Positions 52,826 through 63,195 of a stretch of DNA of 64,000 bases are shown here, one piece after another (position 1 is the stretch's first letter; each line of letters starts with the position of its first letter). Both the position numbers and the translations under genes were made by a program. The DNA lies in assembly GCA_945897885.1 (NCBI GenBank), contig CAMDGU010000009.1:1-64000 (forward strand), in the 5' to 3' direction. This DNA comes from Chitinophaga pinensis (GTDB taxonomy: Bacteria; Bacteroidota; Bacteroidia; NS11-12g; UBA9320). The notes under the pieces are model-generated. The model saw only the letters and a program-made list of their open reading frames with translations. It was not told the DNA's origin and ran no database searches.

Positions 52826-55810
52826 ATGATACTTTCTGAAAAGGCAACTATTGCTTTTCTGTATTCCATTGTAAAGCATCCTTATTTGGGGCTGGTGATT
52901 GAGCCGTTTTTGGTGGAGGTAACTGCTGCCGGAAATTTTTCGTTGGCCCACCAGCGCCTTATTGCCGCCAATGCCAATCTATACAGCCATTTGCTGGAAG
53001 AAAGTGATTTTAAAGCCATCAAAATTTTAGAAGAAATAACCCCCGAACGGATTGTTAAAAAATTTTACCGCAAAGGAGCCATTCGACCCAAGGAATTTTT
53101 TGAAAAAAAATGCGATGAACAAACCTATGCCACAGTTATCCGCCCATTTATAGAACGCCGGCTAAGTGAGGCTTTGGAACTTATTAATCCCACTAAATTA
53201 TACTTTACCAGCGAAACCAAAAACCCCACGGCCAAGCACCTAACCATAAATAAAGACAATGTGAGTGTGTTGTTTCATTTTAACCGCATGGAAACCGAAA
53301 CTCGGTATTATGCTACCATAAAAGTAAACAACGAGCGGTTGAAATTAATGGGAAACAGTGCCATACTAACCTATGACCCTGCCCATATTATTATTGACGA
53401 CAAACTCATCGTACTAAAAGATGTGGATGGAAAAAAAATAGAGCCATTTATTACCAAATACTACATTGCCGTAGCTCGCAGGTCGGAAGAAATTTTCTTT
53501 AAAAAATTTGGGCTGGAGCTGATTGAAAAATTTAATGTGAGGGCCGAAGGCTTTGAAATAGTTCAGGAAACCCATAAGGCATCTGCTATTTTAAAATTTG
53601 AAAAGGTACTGTCCAACGACTATGGATTTATCCTTTCGTTTAAATATGACGGGCAAGTTTTTCCTTACCATTCCAAAAAAATGGCTCATGCCATTTATGA
53701 AAAAAAAGGGGATTCGTTTTTGTTTCGAAAAATAAGACGAAGCCGCGATTGGGAAGAACATAAACGTGAATTTATTGAATCCATTGGCCTGCAGCAATTG
53801 GAAGGGTCGGTGTTTGTGCTAAAAGAAAAAGGATTGGTAAAAACCGAACCAACCGAAACCGCCCAAAAATACAGGACTATTGAATGGCTGGAACTTCAAA
53901 AAAACACTTTGATAGGACGAGGCTTTGAGATAAATCAAAACATTGGCAAGGAAGTATACTTTTTGGGTGAAAAAAACCTGAAAATAGAAATAGCAAAAAA
54001 TGCCGATTGGTTTGATTTGGAAACCAAAGTGTGGTTTGGAAACTTTGAAATTCCGTTTCTTGAACTCAAAGAAAATATACTTAACAACAACCGCGAATTT
54101 GTACTGCCCAATGGGGAAATTGCATTGATACCCGAAGAATGGATGGCTAAGTTTCAGGGGATTTTGAGGTATGACGAAGGAGGCCAACACATCCGAATTA
54201 AAAAATTACACTGGGGCTTGTTGGGCAGTTTTGAAACCACTGCCGGCATACAAACCAAGCTTGAAGGGTTAAAATCGTTTGAAGAAATAGCAGAAAGGCC
54301 TTTGCCAAAAGGATTAAAGGGAACTTTGCGCGATTACCAAATTGCGGGCTATAACTGGATTTATTTTTTAAAGGAATATGGATTTGGTGGGTGTTTGGCC
54401 GATGACATGGGCTTAGGGAAAACAGTTCAAACTCTTGCCATGTTGCAGAACGAAAGGGAAACCAGCCATGAATCGATAGTACCGGAAGTAACCGAAATGA
54501 AACCTGTGGTGGCTCAATTATCCATATTTGAGCAGGTAAAACCAAAAAGTAAGGTTATTTTAAATCCAACCAAAACCTCACTATTGGTGGTCCCAACGTC
54601 CCTTATATATAACTGGATAAACGAAGCCAAAAAATTTACCCCAAATCTTAAAGTATTTATTCATACGGGTCAGGCAAGGCTTAAAGAAAACGAACATTTT
54701 GAAAAATACGATTTAATCATCAGTACCTATGGAACTGTGAGAAACGATGAAGAACTGTTTATCAATTTCAGGTTTCATTATATCATATTGGATGAGAGCC
54801 AGAATATAAAAAATCCCCATAGCCAAACTTCTAAAACGCTTCGCAACCTCAATGCCGACAACCGATTGGTGCTTACCGGAACACCGGTTGAAAATTCCAT
54901 TCGTGACCTTTGGTCGCAAATAAGTTTTGTAAATCCGGGATTGTTAGGAGGTTTAAAGTTTTTTGAAGACACCTACGTGACCCCGATAGAACGTGACCAC
55001 GATGAAGCAAAATTGGCGGAGTTAAAAACCTTAATAAAACCCTTTATTCTTCGCCGGACCAAACAACAGGTAGCCAAAGAATTGCCTGAAAAAACAGAGC
55101 AAGTTTTATACTGCGATATGACGCCCGAGCAGGAAACTATTTACGAGGAACTAAAATCACAATTCCGAAATCAGGTGTTGGAAAACATAGAAGAAGTGGG
55201 AATTAACAAAGCACGTTTTAATATTATAGCGGGGTTAACCAAATTGAGGCAATTGGCCAATCATCCGTATTTGGTAGATAAAAACTATGAGGGAAGTTCC
55301 GGAAAATTTATTGAGCTGCTAACTCGAACCCACACTGCTATTGAAAGCGGGCATAAAATTTTAATCTATTCCCAGTTTGTTCAGCAACTACAAATTATCA
55401 AACAAGCTTTTGATAAAGAGGGGCTAAAATACTGCTATTTTGATGGAAGTTTTAGTGCCAAGGAGAGACAAAAGCAAGTGAAGATATTTCAGGAAACGCC
55501 GGAAATACCGATTTTTTTGGTATCGCTAAAAGCAGGAGGCGTTGGACTAACATTAACCGCTGCTGATTATGTTTTTATCATTGACCCTTGGTGGAACCCA
55601 TCTGTAGAACGGCAGGCTATTGACAGAACGCATCGCATCGGGCAAACCAAAAATATCTTTAGTTATAAGTTTATAACCAAAAATTCAGTGGAGGAAAAAA
55701 TATTAAATCTGCAAAACAAAAAACTGAATTTGGCCTCAGAATTAGTATTAGCAGAAGAATCTTTTTATAAAACTTTGGATGTAAATGATATAAAAAATAT
55801 TTTGGGGTAA
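52826..55810 (+). CDS. SNF2/SWI2-family DEAD-like helicase
   Basis: This 994-residue protein has an N-terminal region of about 480 residues without a domain I recognise, followed by a SNF2-family motor. Motif I is DDMGLGKT (about residue 526), motif II is DESQ (about 656; DEAH in classical members), motif III is LTGTPVEN, and the C-terminal helicase lobe has YSQFVQQLQI, VSLKAGGVGLTLTAADYVF and DRTHRIGQ. Bacterial members of this HepA/RapA-like group help RNA polymerase recycling or DNA remodelling. It begins at an ATG preceded by a -7-like TAAATTTG at 52792. It seems to be a single gene. Confidence 0.9.
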   Translation: MILSEKATIAFLYSIVKHPYLGLVIEPFLVEVTAAGNFSLAHQRLIAANANLYSHLLEESDFKAIKILEEITPERIVKKFYRKGAIRPKEFFEKKCDEQTYATVIRPFIERRLSEALELINPTKLYFTSETKNPTAKHLTINKDNVSVLFHFNRMETETRYYATIKVNNERLKLMGNSAILTYDPAHIIIDDKLIVLKDVDGKKIEPFITKYYIAVARRSEEIFFKKFGLELIEKFNVRAEGFEIVQETHKASAILKFEKVLSNDYGFILSFKYDGQVFPYHSKKMAHAIYEKKGDSFLFRKIRRSRDWEEHKREFIESIGLQQLEGSVFVLKEKGLVKTEPTETAQKYRTIEWLELQKNTLIGRGFEINQNIGKEVYFLGEKNLKIEIAKNADWFDLETKVWFGNFEIPFLELKENILNNNREFVLPNGEIALIPEEWMAKFQGILRYDEGGQHIRIKKLHWGLLGSFETTAGIQTKLEGLKSFEEIAERPLPKGLKGTLRDYQIAGYNWIYFLKEYGFGGCLADDMGLGKTVQTLAMLQNERETSHESIVPEVTEMKPVVAQLSIFEQVKPKSKVILNPTKTSLLVVPTSLIYNWINEAKKFTPNLKVFIHTGQARLKENEHFEKYDLIISTYGTVRNDEELFINFRFHYIILDESQNIKNPHSQTSKTLRNLNADNRLVLTGTPVENSIRDLWSQISFVNPGLLGGLKFFEDTYVTPIERDHDEAKLAELKTLIKPFILRRTKQQVAKELPEKTEQVLYCDMTPEQETIYEELKSQFRNQVLENIEEVGINKARFNIIAGLTKLRQLANHPYLVDKNYEGSSGKFIELLTRTHTAIESGHKILIYSQFVQQLQIIKQAFDKEGLKYCYFDGSFSAKERQKQVKIFQETPEIPIFLVSLKAGGVGLTLTAADYVFIIDPWWNPSVERQAIDRTHRIGQTKNIFSYKFITKNSVEEKILNLQNKKLNLASELVLAEESFYKTLDVNDIKNILG

Positions 55811-55831
55811 TAAAAAGGGAATAGTTATCCT

Positions 55832-55839
55832 TACCTTTG
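55832..55839 (+). promoter_or_regulatory. -7 promoter element of the T9SS protein gene
   Basis: TACCTTTG fits TAnnTTTG exactly and lies 21 bases before the ATG at 55861. A TTTG at 55801 is too far (27-base gap) to be a convincing -33. Confidence 0.45.
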
Positions 55840-55860
55840 AAGATTATTAATTAAAAAAAC

Positions 55861-56586
55861 ATGAAAAAAATCCTTACTATTTTATTAGTTTTAATTTCTA
55901 TTTCAACATTTGCTCAACGTAATTGTGACATGGAAGTTGTTATGACCAAACCTACCGCTAACCAAAAAGTTGCAGCTGGATTTGCATTTGACGTTGCCTA
56001 CACCGTAAAAAACCTTGGACCTGATAAATTGATGCCGGGCGATACAATATTTTGGGGATTTACCCTTAACGGTAGTGTTTTGGGAAATGTTACTGGAGCT
56101 GTTTTAAATACTCAAGTGGCTAAAGATTCATTCGTTATTAAATTTAACAATAAACTTAATATAAACTTTTCTTTTGAGAATCCAAATTCAAATTTCTGTG
56201 CATTTTTTATTGTTCAAAATAGGATAGAAGGTAATAAACAAATAAATGATCCCATTGTAACAAATAATTCAGGTTGCAAAGTGCTTAATATGACAGCTGA
56301 TATGAAAACACTTGGTAATGGCTTAACTGTTGCTACAAAAATTAATGCATCTCCTAATCCTGCAAATAATTTCACTAATATTACTTATGAATTAATTAAT
56401 CCTGAAACTGTAACTGTTTCATTGTATGATATGAATGGAAGACTAGTAATTGCTCCAATAATTGATAAGCAGGGTGCCGGTGAAAATAGTATTCAGTTGA
56501 ATACATCTGAATTGGTTTCTGGTTTATATTTTTACGAAGTTAAAATTGGTAACGATTCAAAACGTTATAAATTAATTGTTGATTAA
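55861..56586 (+). CDS. Secreted protein with T9SS sorting domain
   Basis: This 241-residue protein has a signal peptide (about residues 1-18, ending in TFAQ). The N-terminal half (about 19-140) is an Ig-like or adhesin-like beta domain (VAYTVKNLGPDKLMPGDTIFWGF). The C-terminal 75 residues are a T9SS type A sorting domain: ASPNPANNFTNITYEL, VSLYDMNGRL and GLYFYEVKIGNDSKRYKLIV. It should be exported across the outer membrane and anchored. It is followed by a strong terminator. The role is probably a surface or adhesion protein but cannot be named. Confidence 0.88.
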   Translation: MKKILTILLVLISISTFAQRNCDMEVVMTKPTANQKVAAGFAFDVAYTVKNLGPDKLMPGDTIFWGFTLNGSVLGNVTGAVLNTQVAKDSFVIKFNNKLNINFSFENPNSNFCAFFIVQNRIEGNKQINDPIVTNNSGCKVLNMTADMKTLGNGLTVATKINASPNPANNFTNITYELINPETVTVSLYDMNGRLVIAPIIDKQGAGENSIQLNTSELVSGLYFYEVKIGNDSKRYKLIVD

Positions 56587-56610
56587 CGAGCTAAACAATA
56601 CAACATAAAA

Positions 56611-56642
56611 AAAACCTCACCGTTTCGGTGAGGTTTTTTTTA
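56611..56642 (+). terminator. Rho-independent terminator of the T9SS protein gene
   Basis: The stem is CCTCACCG/CGGTGAGG with a 3-base loop (56615-56633), followed by an eight-T run. An A-run before the stem would let it work for the opposite strand as well. Confidence 0.93.
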
Positions 56643-56689
56643 TGCCTAAAAATTGTAAAGTGTAATAAATTCAATACCATTTTAAAAAT

Positions 56690-56697
56690 TATCTTTG
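56690..56697 (+). promoter_or_regulatory. -7 promoter element of yebC
   Basis: TATCTTTG is a perfect TAnnTTTG match that ends 8 bases before the ATG at 56706, so the mRNA is expected to have almost no leader. It also argues against the longer reading frame starting at 56628, which would overlap the preceding terminator. Confidence 0.6.
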
Positions 56698-56705
56698 CAG
56701 CCGAG

Positions 56706-57464
56706 ATGGCAGGACACAGTAAATGGGCCAATATTAAACACCGAAAAGGAGCGCAGGATAAACGGCGTTCAAAATTGTTTACCCGAATAATTAAGGATAT
56801 AACAATTGCGGCAAAAAGTGGAGGGGATAATCCGGATAGTAACCCTTCGTTGCGATTGGCAATGCAAAATGCTCGTGGAGCCAATATTCCAAAAGATAGG
56901 ATTGAAAATGCCATAAAAAAAGCATCGGGTGCTGATGCAGCCAATTATCAGGAGCTAACTTATGAGGGGTATGGAAATGGGGGAGTGGCTGTATTTATTG
57001 AAACAGCAACGGATAATGTAAACCGCACTGTGGCAAATATTCGCAGCATTTTTATGAAAAGTGGAGGGAATTTAGGAACCAACGGGTCCTTAAATTTTGT
57101 CTTTGCCCATAAAGGTGTTTTTAGTGTTTCCAATCAGCAAATGGCAAGCAAGAATGAAGACGAACTGGAATTTGAGTTAATAGATGAGGGTGCTGACGAG
57201 ATAGAAAAAACTGAAGAAGGGTGGACGATTACCACATCGTTTGAAAATTTTGGGGCCATGCAAAAAAAACTTGAGGAATTGGGAATTGAAGTAGAAAATG
57301 CCTCACTCCAACGAATTGTTTTAAACACCAAAACATTGCCAGTTCCCGAAGCTTTAAAATTTTTGAAAATGATAGAAAAACTGGAAGATGATGATGATAT
57401 AAATACCGTTTATCATAATCTTGAATTGACGGATGAATTAATAAAAGAATTGGAAAATAGTTAG
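56706..57464 (+). CDS. yebC: YebC/PmpR-family transcription or translation factor
   Basis: This 252-residue protein begins with the invariant MAGHSKWANIKHRK (ATG at 56706). It continues with the family patterns RRSKLFTRIIKDI, NPSLRLAMQNARGANIPKDRIENAIKKASG and YEGYGNGGVAVFIE, and the acidic C-terminal domain has NLGTNGSLNFVF. YebC proteins act as regulators and, in some bacteria, relieve ribosome stalling at polyproline. It is followed by a repetitive spacer and the carboxylase gene. Confidence 0.96.
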   Translation: MAGHSKWANIKHRKGAQDKRRSKLFTRIIKDITIAAKSGGDNPDSNPSLRLAMQNARGANIPKDRIENAIKKASGADAANYQELTYEGYGNGGVAVFIETATDNVNRTVANIRSIFMKSGGNLGTNGSLNFVFAHKGVFSVSNQQMASKNEDELEFELIDEGADEIEKTEEGWTITTSFENFGAMQKKLEELGIEVENASLQRIVLNTKTLPVPEALKFLKMIEKLEDDDDINTVYHNLELTDELIKELENS

Positions 57465-57465
57465 T

Positions 57466-57562
57466 AGATATGAGACTATGGGATATAAGACTATAAGATA
57501 TATTTGTAATATTAATTTGAGTCCTACTTCTCAAAATCTCACTTCTCAAAATCTTATATCTA
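57466..57562. repeat. Repetitive AT-rich spacer between yebC and pccB
   Basis: The left part has degenerate tandem units such as AGATATGAGACT and GGATATAAGACT (57466-57500). The right part has two perfect 14-base copies of ACTTCTCAAAATCT with a 15-base period (57526-57539, 57541-57554). The two sides are imperfect reverse complements, so the whole could fold. Its function is unknown. Confidence 0.6.
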
Positions 57563-57569
57563 TAAAAAA

Positions 57570-59111
57570 ATGAACAAACGCGAAAAGCTAATATTTAAAC
57601 GAGAGCAAAGTAAATTAGGCGGTGGAGCCGATAGAATAGAGTCACAACATAAAAAGGGTAAACTTACGGCTCGAGAACGCTTAGAACTCCTATTGGATAA
57701 AGGGAGTTTTGAAGAAATAGATGCTTTCGTGAAACACAGAAGCACAGATTTTGGAATGGAAGAAGTGCATTATCCGGGTGATGGGGTAATTACAGGATAT
57801 GGTACTGTAAACGGTCGTTTGATATTTGTATTTTCACAAGATTTCACAGTTTTTGGTGGTTCATTGAGCGAAACTCATGCCGAAAAAATTTGTAAAATAA
57901 TGGATATGGCCATGAAAAATGGTGCTCCTGTCATAGGCCTTAATGACAGTGGTGGCGCAAGAATTCAGGAAGGTGTTGTTTCATTGGGTGGTTATGCCGA
58001 TATATTTTATAGAAATACACTTGCCAGTGGAGTTATTCCTCAAATATCCGTAATCATGGGGCCTTGTGCCGGTGGTGCAGTATACAGCCCGGCCATTACC
58101 GATTTTATAATGATGGTAGAAAAATCATCGTATATGTTTGTAACAGGACCTAATGTAGTAAAAACGGTTACCAACGAAGAGGTGAGCAGCGAAGATTTGG
58201 GTGGGGCCTCGGTTCATGGAACTAAATCAGGGGTTTCTCATGTCAATGCTACTAACGAACTGGATGCCATGAATAAATTGAGGAAACTAATAAGTTACAT
58301 ACCTCAAAATTGTGAAGAGCGACCACCATTTGAAGAATATACGCTAACCAAAAATGAATTGCGGGAGCAATTGGCAGCCATTATTCCTGAAAATGCGAAT
58401 CATCCTTATGATATGCGGGAAGTTATAGAAGGGATAATTGATGCCAATAGTTTTTTTGAAATACACAAAGATTTTGCTGAAAATATAGTCGTTGGTTTTG
58501 CCCGTCTTGCAGGCCGAAGCATTGGTATTGTAGCCAATCAGCCCGCTTTTTTAGCTGGGGTATTGGATGTAAAGAGCAGCCAGAAAGCCGGCAGATTTGT
58601 GAGATTTTGTGACGCATTTAATATTCCCCTTTTAGTTTTGGAAGATGTTCCGGGATTTCTTCCGGGAACGGACCAAGAATGGAATGCTATTATAACCAAC
58701 GGGGCCAAATTGCTTTATGCCTTTTGCGAAGCTACAGTGCCGCGAGTAACCGTTATTACCCGTAAAGCATACGGAGGAGCCTATGATGTAATGAATAGCA
58801 AACATATTGGTGCTGATATGAATTTTGCCTGGCCAACAGCTGAAATTGCTGTAATGGGAGCAAAGGGTGCCGCTGAAATTATCTTTAAAAAGGAAATTAG
58901 TGAGGCTGTTGACCCAGCTGATGCATTAAAGCAAAAAGAAGCGGAGTATGCAGGAATTTTTGCAAATCCTTATCGTGCTGCCGAAAGAGGATTTATTGAT
59001 GAGGTTATTTTACCTGAAGAAACCCGTATTAAACTTATTAAAGCCTTTAAAATGCTTGAAAACAAGGTGGCCAATTTGCCTAAGAAAAAGCACGGAAACA
59101 TTCCACTATAA
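57570..59111 (+). CDS. pccB: Acyl-CoA (propionyl-CoA) carboxylase beta subunit
   Basis: This 513-residue carboxyltransferase has the two crotonase-like halves of the family. The first half has [41 protein letters not shown] and the covalent-free acyl-CoA site around [17 protein letters not shown]. The second half has [24 protein letters not shown] and [17 protein letters not shown]. It is most like propionyl-CoA carboxylase beta or methylmalonyl-CoA decarboxylase alpha; the partner biotin subunit is not in the window. It carboxylates propionyl-CoA to methylmalonyl-CoA. The gene converges on a small secreted-protein gene with a 4-base gap. Confidence 0.93.
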   Translation: MNKREKLIFKREQSKLGGGADRIESQHKKGKLTARERLELLLDKGSFEEIDAFVKHRSTDFGMEEVHYPGDGVITGYGTVNGRLIFVFSQDFTVFGGSLSETHAEKICKIMDMAMKNGAPVIGLNDSGGARIQEGVVSLGGYADIFYRNTLASGVIPQISVIMGPCAGGAVYSPAITDFIMMVEKSSYMFVTGPNVVKTVTNEEVSSEDLGGASVHGTKSGVSHVNATNELDAMNKLRKLISYIPQNCEERPPFEEYTLTKNELREQLAAIIPENANHPYDMREVIEGIIDANSFFEIHKDFAENIVVGFARLAGRSIGIVANQPAFLAGVLDVKSSQKAGRFVRFCDAFNIPLLVLEDVPGFLPGTDQEWNAIITNGAKLLYAFCEATVPRVTVITRKAYGGAYDVMNSKHIGADMNFAWPTAEIAVMGAKGAAEIIFKKEISEAVDPADALKQKEAEYAGIFANPYRAAERGFIDEVILPEETRIKLIKAFKMLENKVANLPKKKHGNIPL

Positions 59112-59115
59112 ATCC

Positions 59116-59442
59116 CTATCCACCTTCTCTGCAATCGCAAGCTCTAATTATGTGGCGTTTGCCGTATCGGTCAATTTTTAACCAAGGTTTATTTTTTTCG
59201 TAGTAAATAATCCAAATTTGTTTCCCTTGTTTGTATTTTATTTGTTTTGAAAAATTTCCATCGGCATTATACCAGGTCCAAATTTTATGACGTTTGGTAT
59301 TTTTAAAATATCCCTTAACTGTTACTTTTTCATCAGTTTTAAAATAGTAGATGCCAGGTTTTGTTGAATCAGATTGTGCAGTTTGGCTGAATACTTTAGG
59401 TGTAAAAAAAAGTATAAGAAAAGCTAAAACTACTTTCAACAT
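59116..59442 (-). CDS. Small secreted MORN-like protein
   Basis: This 108-residue protein has a signal peptide (about residues 1-19, ending VFSQ). The mature part consists of short repeats of the type GYFKNTKRHKIWTWYNADGN and KQIKYKQGKQIWIIYYEKNK, like the MORN/toxin-antitoxin-associated antigen repeats of Bacteroidota. It ends with RACDCREGG. Its function is unknown. It converges on pccB and lies upstream of uppP on the opposite side; the 12-base gap to uppP suggests co-transcription after uppP. Confidence 0.75.
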   Translation of the reverse strand: MLKVVLAFLILFFTPKVFSQTAQSDSTKPGIYYFKTDEKVTVKGYFKNTKRHKIWTWYNADGNFSKQIKYKQGKQIWIIYYEKNKPWLKIDRYGKRHIIRACDCREGG

Positions 59443-59454
59443 ACCATTGAATTT

Positions 59455-60252
59455 TTAATCAATAATAGAAAGGCTAACGCCTGAGTAGTAAAGTATCAAA
59501 ATAAAAGTACCAGCAAGGATGCGGTAATAACCAAAAAATTTGAAACCATATTTGGTAAGCACATTTATCATAAACCGAATGGCAAGAATGGAAACTAAAA
59601 AGGCAACAACATTACCTACTGCAAATAATTTCCACTGCTCAGAAGTGACAACTCCACCTTCATCAAAATAATCATAAAGTGACTTAACCGTGGCAGCAAA
59701 CATAGTAGGAACTGCCAAAAAAAAGGAAAACTCAGCCGCTGCTTTTCGGGTAAGTCCCTGACTCATTCCTCCAATAATAGTTGCCGCAGAACGAGATACA
59801 CCCGGAATCATACTTATGGTTTGAAACAAGCCTATTACCAAAGCATTTTTATAGGTTGTTTTTTCTTCGTTGTTTTTTTTGCCACGTTCAAAAAAACTAT
59901 CAATAAATACCAAAAATAATCCTCCAACAATTAAAGCAAACGCAACGACTATCACATTTTCAAGAAGAGAATCAATTTGATCTTTGAATAATACTCCGAG
60001 AATAACAGCCGGGATAAAGGCTACAAAAAGTTTGTAATAAAATTCGATGGACTGAAAAAAACGCTTAAAGTATAACGCCACCACAGCCAGTATAGAGCCT
60101 AATTGAATGCAAACGGTGAATAGTTTTACGAAATCATCTGATTGTATGCCCATAAACGAAGAGGCAATAATCATGTGGCCGGTACTACTTACTGGAATGT
60201 ATTCAGTAAGTCCTTCAACAATTGCTAGAATTATGGCCTCAATCAGCCCCAT
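59455..60252 (-). CDS. uppP: Undecaprenyl-diphosphate phosphatase UppP
   Basis: This 265-residue membrane phosphatase recycles the C55 lipid carrier of peptidoglycan synthesis. It has about eight transmembrane helices, with the two catalytic motifs [14 protein letters not shown] (13-26) and [10 protein letters not shown] (150-159). The length and helix pattern are standard. It overlaps the end of the DUF3098 gene by 14 bases, and ftsX lies further upstream. The three probably form one cell-envelope operon. Confidence 0.95.
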   Translation of the reverse strand: MGLIEAIILAIVEGLTEYIPVSSTGHMIIASSFMGIQSDDFVKLFTVCIQLGSILAVVALYFKRFFQSIEFYYKLFVAFIPAVILGVLFKDQIDSLLENVIVVAFALIVGGLFLVFIDSFFERGKKNNEEKTTYKNALVIGLFQTISMIPGVSRSAATIIGGMSQGLTRKAAAEFSFFLAVPTMFAATVKSLYDYFDEGGVVTSEQWKLFAVGNVVAFLVSILAIRFMINVLTKYGFKFFGYYRILAGTFILILYYSGVSLSIID

Positions 60253-60511
60253 GGGTATTTTTAGGCTTATACATTATAGCATATACACCAATCAAAAATC
60301 CGGCAATAACTATAATTGGCGCCAAAGTTATTCTGCGAAAGCTATAGATATCTTCTTTACCACCCCACATAAGTAAAAAACCTAAAACCACAACGGCAAA
60401 TGCCACGGCAGTAAGTATATAGTTTTGTTTTTCAAACACCATATCAATTTTTGAACTTGGTGCTGTTTCTTTTGAAACGGTTTTTGCTTTTTCCTGAACT
60501 TTTTTCGACAT
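60239..60511 (-). CDS. DUF3098 membrane protein
   Basis: This 90-residue protein has two transmembrane helices (about residues 32-52 and 64-85), preceded by a Lys/Ser-rich cytoplasmic N-terminus. [26 protein letters not shown] and the final [13 protein letters not shown] fit the DUF3098 family, which in Bacteroidota lies between ftsX and uppP. Its function is not known. It starts 10 bases after ftsX and overlaps uppP, so it is probably translated in concert with both. Confidence 0.88.
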   Translation of the reverse strand: MSKKVQEKAKTVSKETAPSSKIDMVFEKQNYILTAVAFAVVVLGFLLMWGGKEDIYSFRRITLAPIIVIAGFLIGVYAIMYKPKNTHGAD

Positions 60512-60521
60512 AATTTTTTAT

Positions 60522-61436
60522 TTAATAAAGATCTTCAATGTTTGAGTATAAGTAACGTTTTGTGCTCCAGTAGGTACAAATTAAGGGTATAAGCATACCT
60601 ATCAGAAACAGAATTACAAATAAAGAAGAATAAATCAATATTTCCTCTTGTGGATTTTGAATATCTATCCATTTCATTTGCCCCGAAAACAATAATTCAT
60701 TCGCCCAGTTTCCAATCACATAAAAGGTGATAACCAAAAAAACGGTGGAAACCAGAAATGCTAAAAGGGCTTGCAAGGCTGCTTTTTTAAGAAAAGGTTT
60801 AATAATGAATAGTTCAGTGGCTCCCACCAATTGCATACTGCGTATTAAAAAACGTTTGCTGTATATGCTTAATCGAATAGTGCTGTTTATAAGGAAAAAT
60901 GCAATGACAATAAACAACAAACCCATTCCGGCTAGTATGCCGGCAGCCAGTTTTTTATTTTTGTTTATTTGGTCAATAAGGCTGCTTTGGGTTAATACTT
61001 CCTGCACTCCTTCGTTCAAATATAGTTCTCGTTCAATTTTATGAAGACTTGCCCGGTCGCTGTATTTTGATTTTATGGATAATTCAATACTGGCGGGCAA
61101 TGGGTTATAACCCAATATATCTACAAAATCCTGTTCAAGCTCTTTTTTATATTCATTGGCAGCTTCCTCGTTGCTTAAAAAAAAGGCCTCTTTTGTGTAG
61201 GGTTTTGATTTTAGGCTTTCCATTATTTTAAGAATACTGCTTTCATCTACTTCTTTATAAAAATAGATGTTTACGTAAACTTTTTCCTTTAGACTATCTA
61301 CCAATTTTTGCCCTACAAAAAACATAAGACCTGATAAACCAAGTAAATAAAGAATAATGGCAATACTAATCACCTGGGGCAATGACGAGGGGTCACGCTT
61401 TGAAATTTTTGGTGAAGAAGTATTATAACTGCTCAT
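60522..61436 (-). CDS. ftsX: Cell-division ABC transporter permease FtsX
   Basis: This 304-residue protein has the FtsX topology: first helix at about residues 24-44, a periplasmic loop of about 110 residues (EVDESSILKIMESLKSKPYTKEA, LGYNPLPASIEL), then three C-terminal helices (AAGILAGMGLLFIVIAFFLI, ALLAFLVSTVFLVITFYV, ILIYSSLFVILFLIGMLIP). With FtsE it controls peptidoglycan hydrolases at the septum. FtsE is not adjacent here. It heads the ftsX-DUF3098-uppP transcript. Confidence 0.93.
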   Translation of the reverse strand: MSSYNTSSPKISKRDPSSLPQVISIAIILYLLGLSGLMFFVGQKLVDSLKEKVYVNIYFYKEVDESSILKIMESLKSKPYTKEAFFLSNEEAANEYKKELEQDFVDILGYNPLPASIELSIKSKYSDRASLHKIERELYLNEGVQEVLTQSSLIDQINKNKKLAAGILAGMGLLFIVIAFFLINSTIRLSIYSKRFLIRSMQLVGATELFIIKPFLKKAALQALLAFLVSTVFLVITFYVIGNWANELLFSGQMKWIDIQNPQEEILIYSSLFVILFLIGMLIPLICTYWSTKRYLYSNIEDLY

Positions 61437-61587
61437 GTATTAACGGTCTTCAAAAAAACGATTATTTTTAGAGTTATTTCAATTTTATTTAGGCTTAAAC
61501 TTAATCTCATTTCTCCGGCCTCATTTGCCGATTAATTTATGTTTAATTTTTAAATTAAGGCATCGGCGGATGCTTTCCTTCCTGCGC

Positions 61588-63096
61588 TCAATCCCACCTC
61601 TCAGCTCTCATCTGAGGGAAAAACAAAACCTCCTGAATAGATTGCTGATTGGTTAAAAGCATTACAAGTCGGTCCATTCCAATTCCAATACCGGCAGTTG
61701 GTGGCATTCCGTATTCCAAGGCCCTCAAAAAATCCTGATCAATAAACATGGCTTCGTCATCGCCTTTTTCGCTTAGGCGCATTTGTTCGGTAAATCGTTC
61801 ACGTTGGTCAATAGGGTCATTTAGCTCGCTGTAGCAATTGGCTATTTCCTTACCGTTTATTATCAATTCAAAACGCTCGGTCAGTCCCGGTTTATCGCGG
61901 TGTATCTTGGTAAGCGGACTCATTTCAATCGGGTAATCAATAATAAATGTTGGTTGTATTAAATGGTGTTCTACCAGTTCGCCAAACAATTCATCTATCA
62001 TTTTGCCTACACCCATTTTTTCATCCGCATGTATGTTATTTTTTTTGCAGGTTTGGCGCAAGGTGTCTTCATCCATTCCGTTCACATCCACATTTCCGTA
62101 TTTTTTTATGGCATCAATTATACTGATACGTTCAAAAGGTTTACCAAAATCAAGTACCACATCACCAAAAGGAACTTGCTCATCTCCGGTTACATCAATT
62201 GCTAATTTACGCAGCATTTCCTCTGTGGTATCCATCATCCAGTAGTAATCCTTATAGGCAACGTAAAGTTCCATTATCGTAAATTCAGGATTATGGGTAC
62301 GGTCCATACCTTCGTTTCTAAAGTCTTTAGAAAATTCATATACGGCATCAAACCCTCCAACAATCAATCTTTTTAAGTATAGTTCATTAGCTATTCGCAA
62401 ATAAAGTTGGGTATCCAATGCATTGTGATGGGTAATAAATGGACGAGCCGCTGCACCTCCGGGAATGGGTTGCAAAACCGGTGTTTCCACTTCCATATAC
62501 CCTTTGTCATTTAAAAACTGACGCATGGAATTAAAGGTTTTGGTGCGTTTTATAAAAATATCTTTTTGCTGACGGTTTACTATCAAATCCACATAGCGCA
62601 TGCGGTAGCGCATTTCAGGGTCGGTAAAAGCATCAAAAATTTCACCGTCTTTTTCCTTTGGCAAAGGCAATGGATTTAAGGATTTCGAAAGCAATGTAAA
62701 TCCGGAAACATGGATACTAATTTCGCCGGTTTGGGTGGTAAATACATACCCTTTTACCCCAATGATATCGCCAATGTCAAGTAGCTTTTTAAATACTTCA
62801 TTATACATGGTTTTATCCTCATCCGGACAAATCTCATCACGGTTTACGTAAATCTGCATTCTGTCGGTACTATCCTGTAATACCGCAAAGGCTGCTTTTC
62901 CCATAATTCGGATGGACATAATGCGACCTGCAAACGAAATATCTTTGTAATTTAATTTATCATTTTCGTAGTTTTCCTTTATGTCGGCAGCCGATGCATT
63001 CACATCGTAAGGGTGAGCCGGATAAGGGTTTATGCCCAGTTCACGCAACCGGGTTAATTTTTCTCTTCGTTGAATTTGTAATTCGTTTAATTCCAT
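61588..63096 (-). CDS. lysS: Lysyl-tRNA synthetase, class II
   Basis: This 502-residue enzyme charges tRNA-Lys with lysine. The ATG at 63096 ([26 protein letters not shown]) is the natural start; the longer frame adds 13 poor residues. It has an N-terminal OB-fold anticodon-binding domain (about residues 50-150) and a class II catalytic core, with motif 2 in [18 protein letters not shown] and motif 3 in [12 protein letters not shown] near the C-terminus. The sequence [17 protein letters not shown] is diagnostic. The gene is separate from ftsX by a 151-base spacer. Confidence 0.97.
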   Translation of the reverse strand: MELNELQIQRREKLTRLRELGINPYPAHPYDVNASAADIKENYENDKLNYKDISFAGRIMSIRIMGKAAFAVLQDSTDRMQIYVNRDEICPDEDKTMYNEVFKKLLDIGDIIGVKGYVFTTQTGEISIHVSGFTLLSKSLNPLPLPKEKDGEIFDAFTDPEMRYRMRYVDLIVNRQQKDIFIKRTKTFNSMRQFLNDKGYMEVETPVLQPIPGGAAARPFITHHNALDTQLYLRIANELYLKRLIVGGFDAVYEFSKDFRNEGMDRTHNPEFTIMELYVAYKDYYWMMDTTEEMLRKLAIDVTGDEQVPFGDVVLDFGKPFERISIIDAIKKYGNVDVNGMDEDTLRQTCKKNNIHADEKMGVGKMIDELFGELVEHHLIQPTFIIDYPIEMSPLTKIHRDKPGLTERFELIINGKEIANCYSELNDPIDQRERFTEQMRLSEKGDDEAMFIDQDFLRALEYGMPPTAGIGIGMDRLVMLLTNQQSIQEVLFFPQMRAERWD

Positions 63097-63195
63097 GGTA
63101 TAAAAACAGCCGCGAATATAAGTCATCAAAAGCAACTCTTTTATGTTTATGGTTGTCTATTACAGCAGGAAAGACGTAATTTGAGATAAATTATT

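Noticed and set aside
57466-57562. CRISPR-like array
   Set aside because: Only two 14-base copies with a one-base gap, no spacers and no cas genes in the window.
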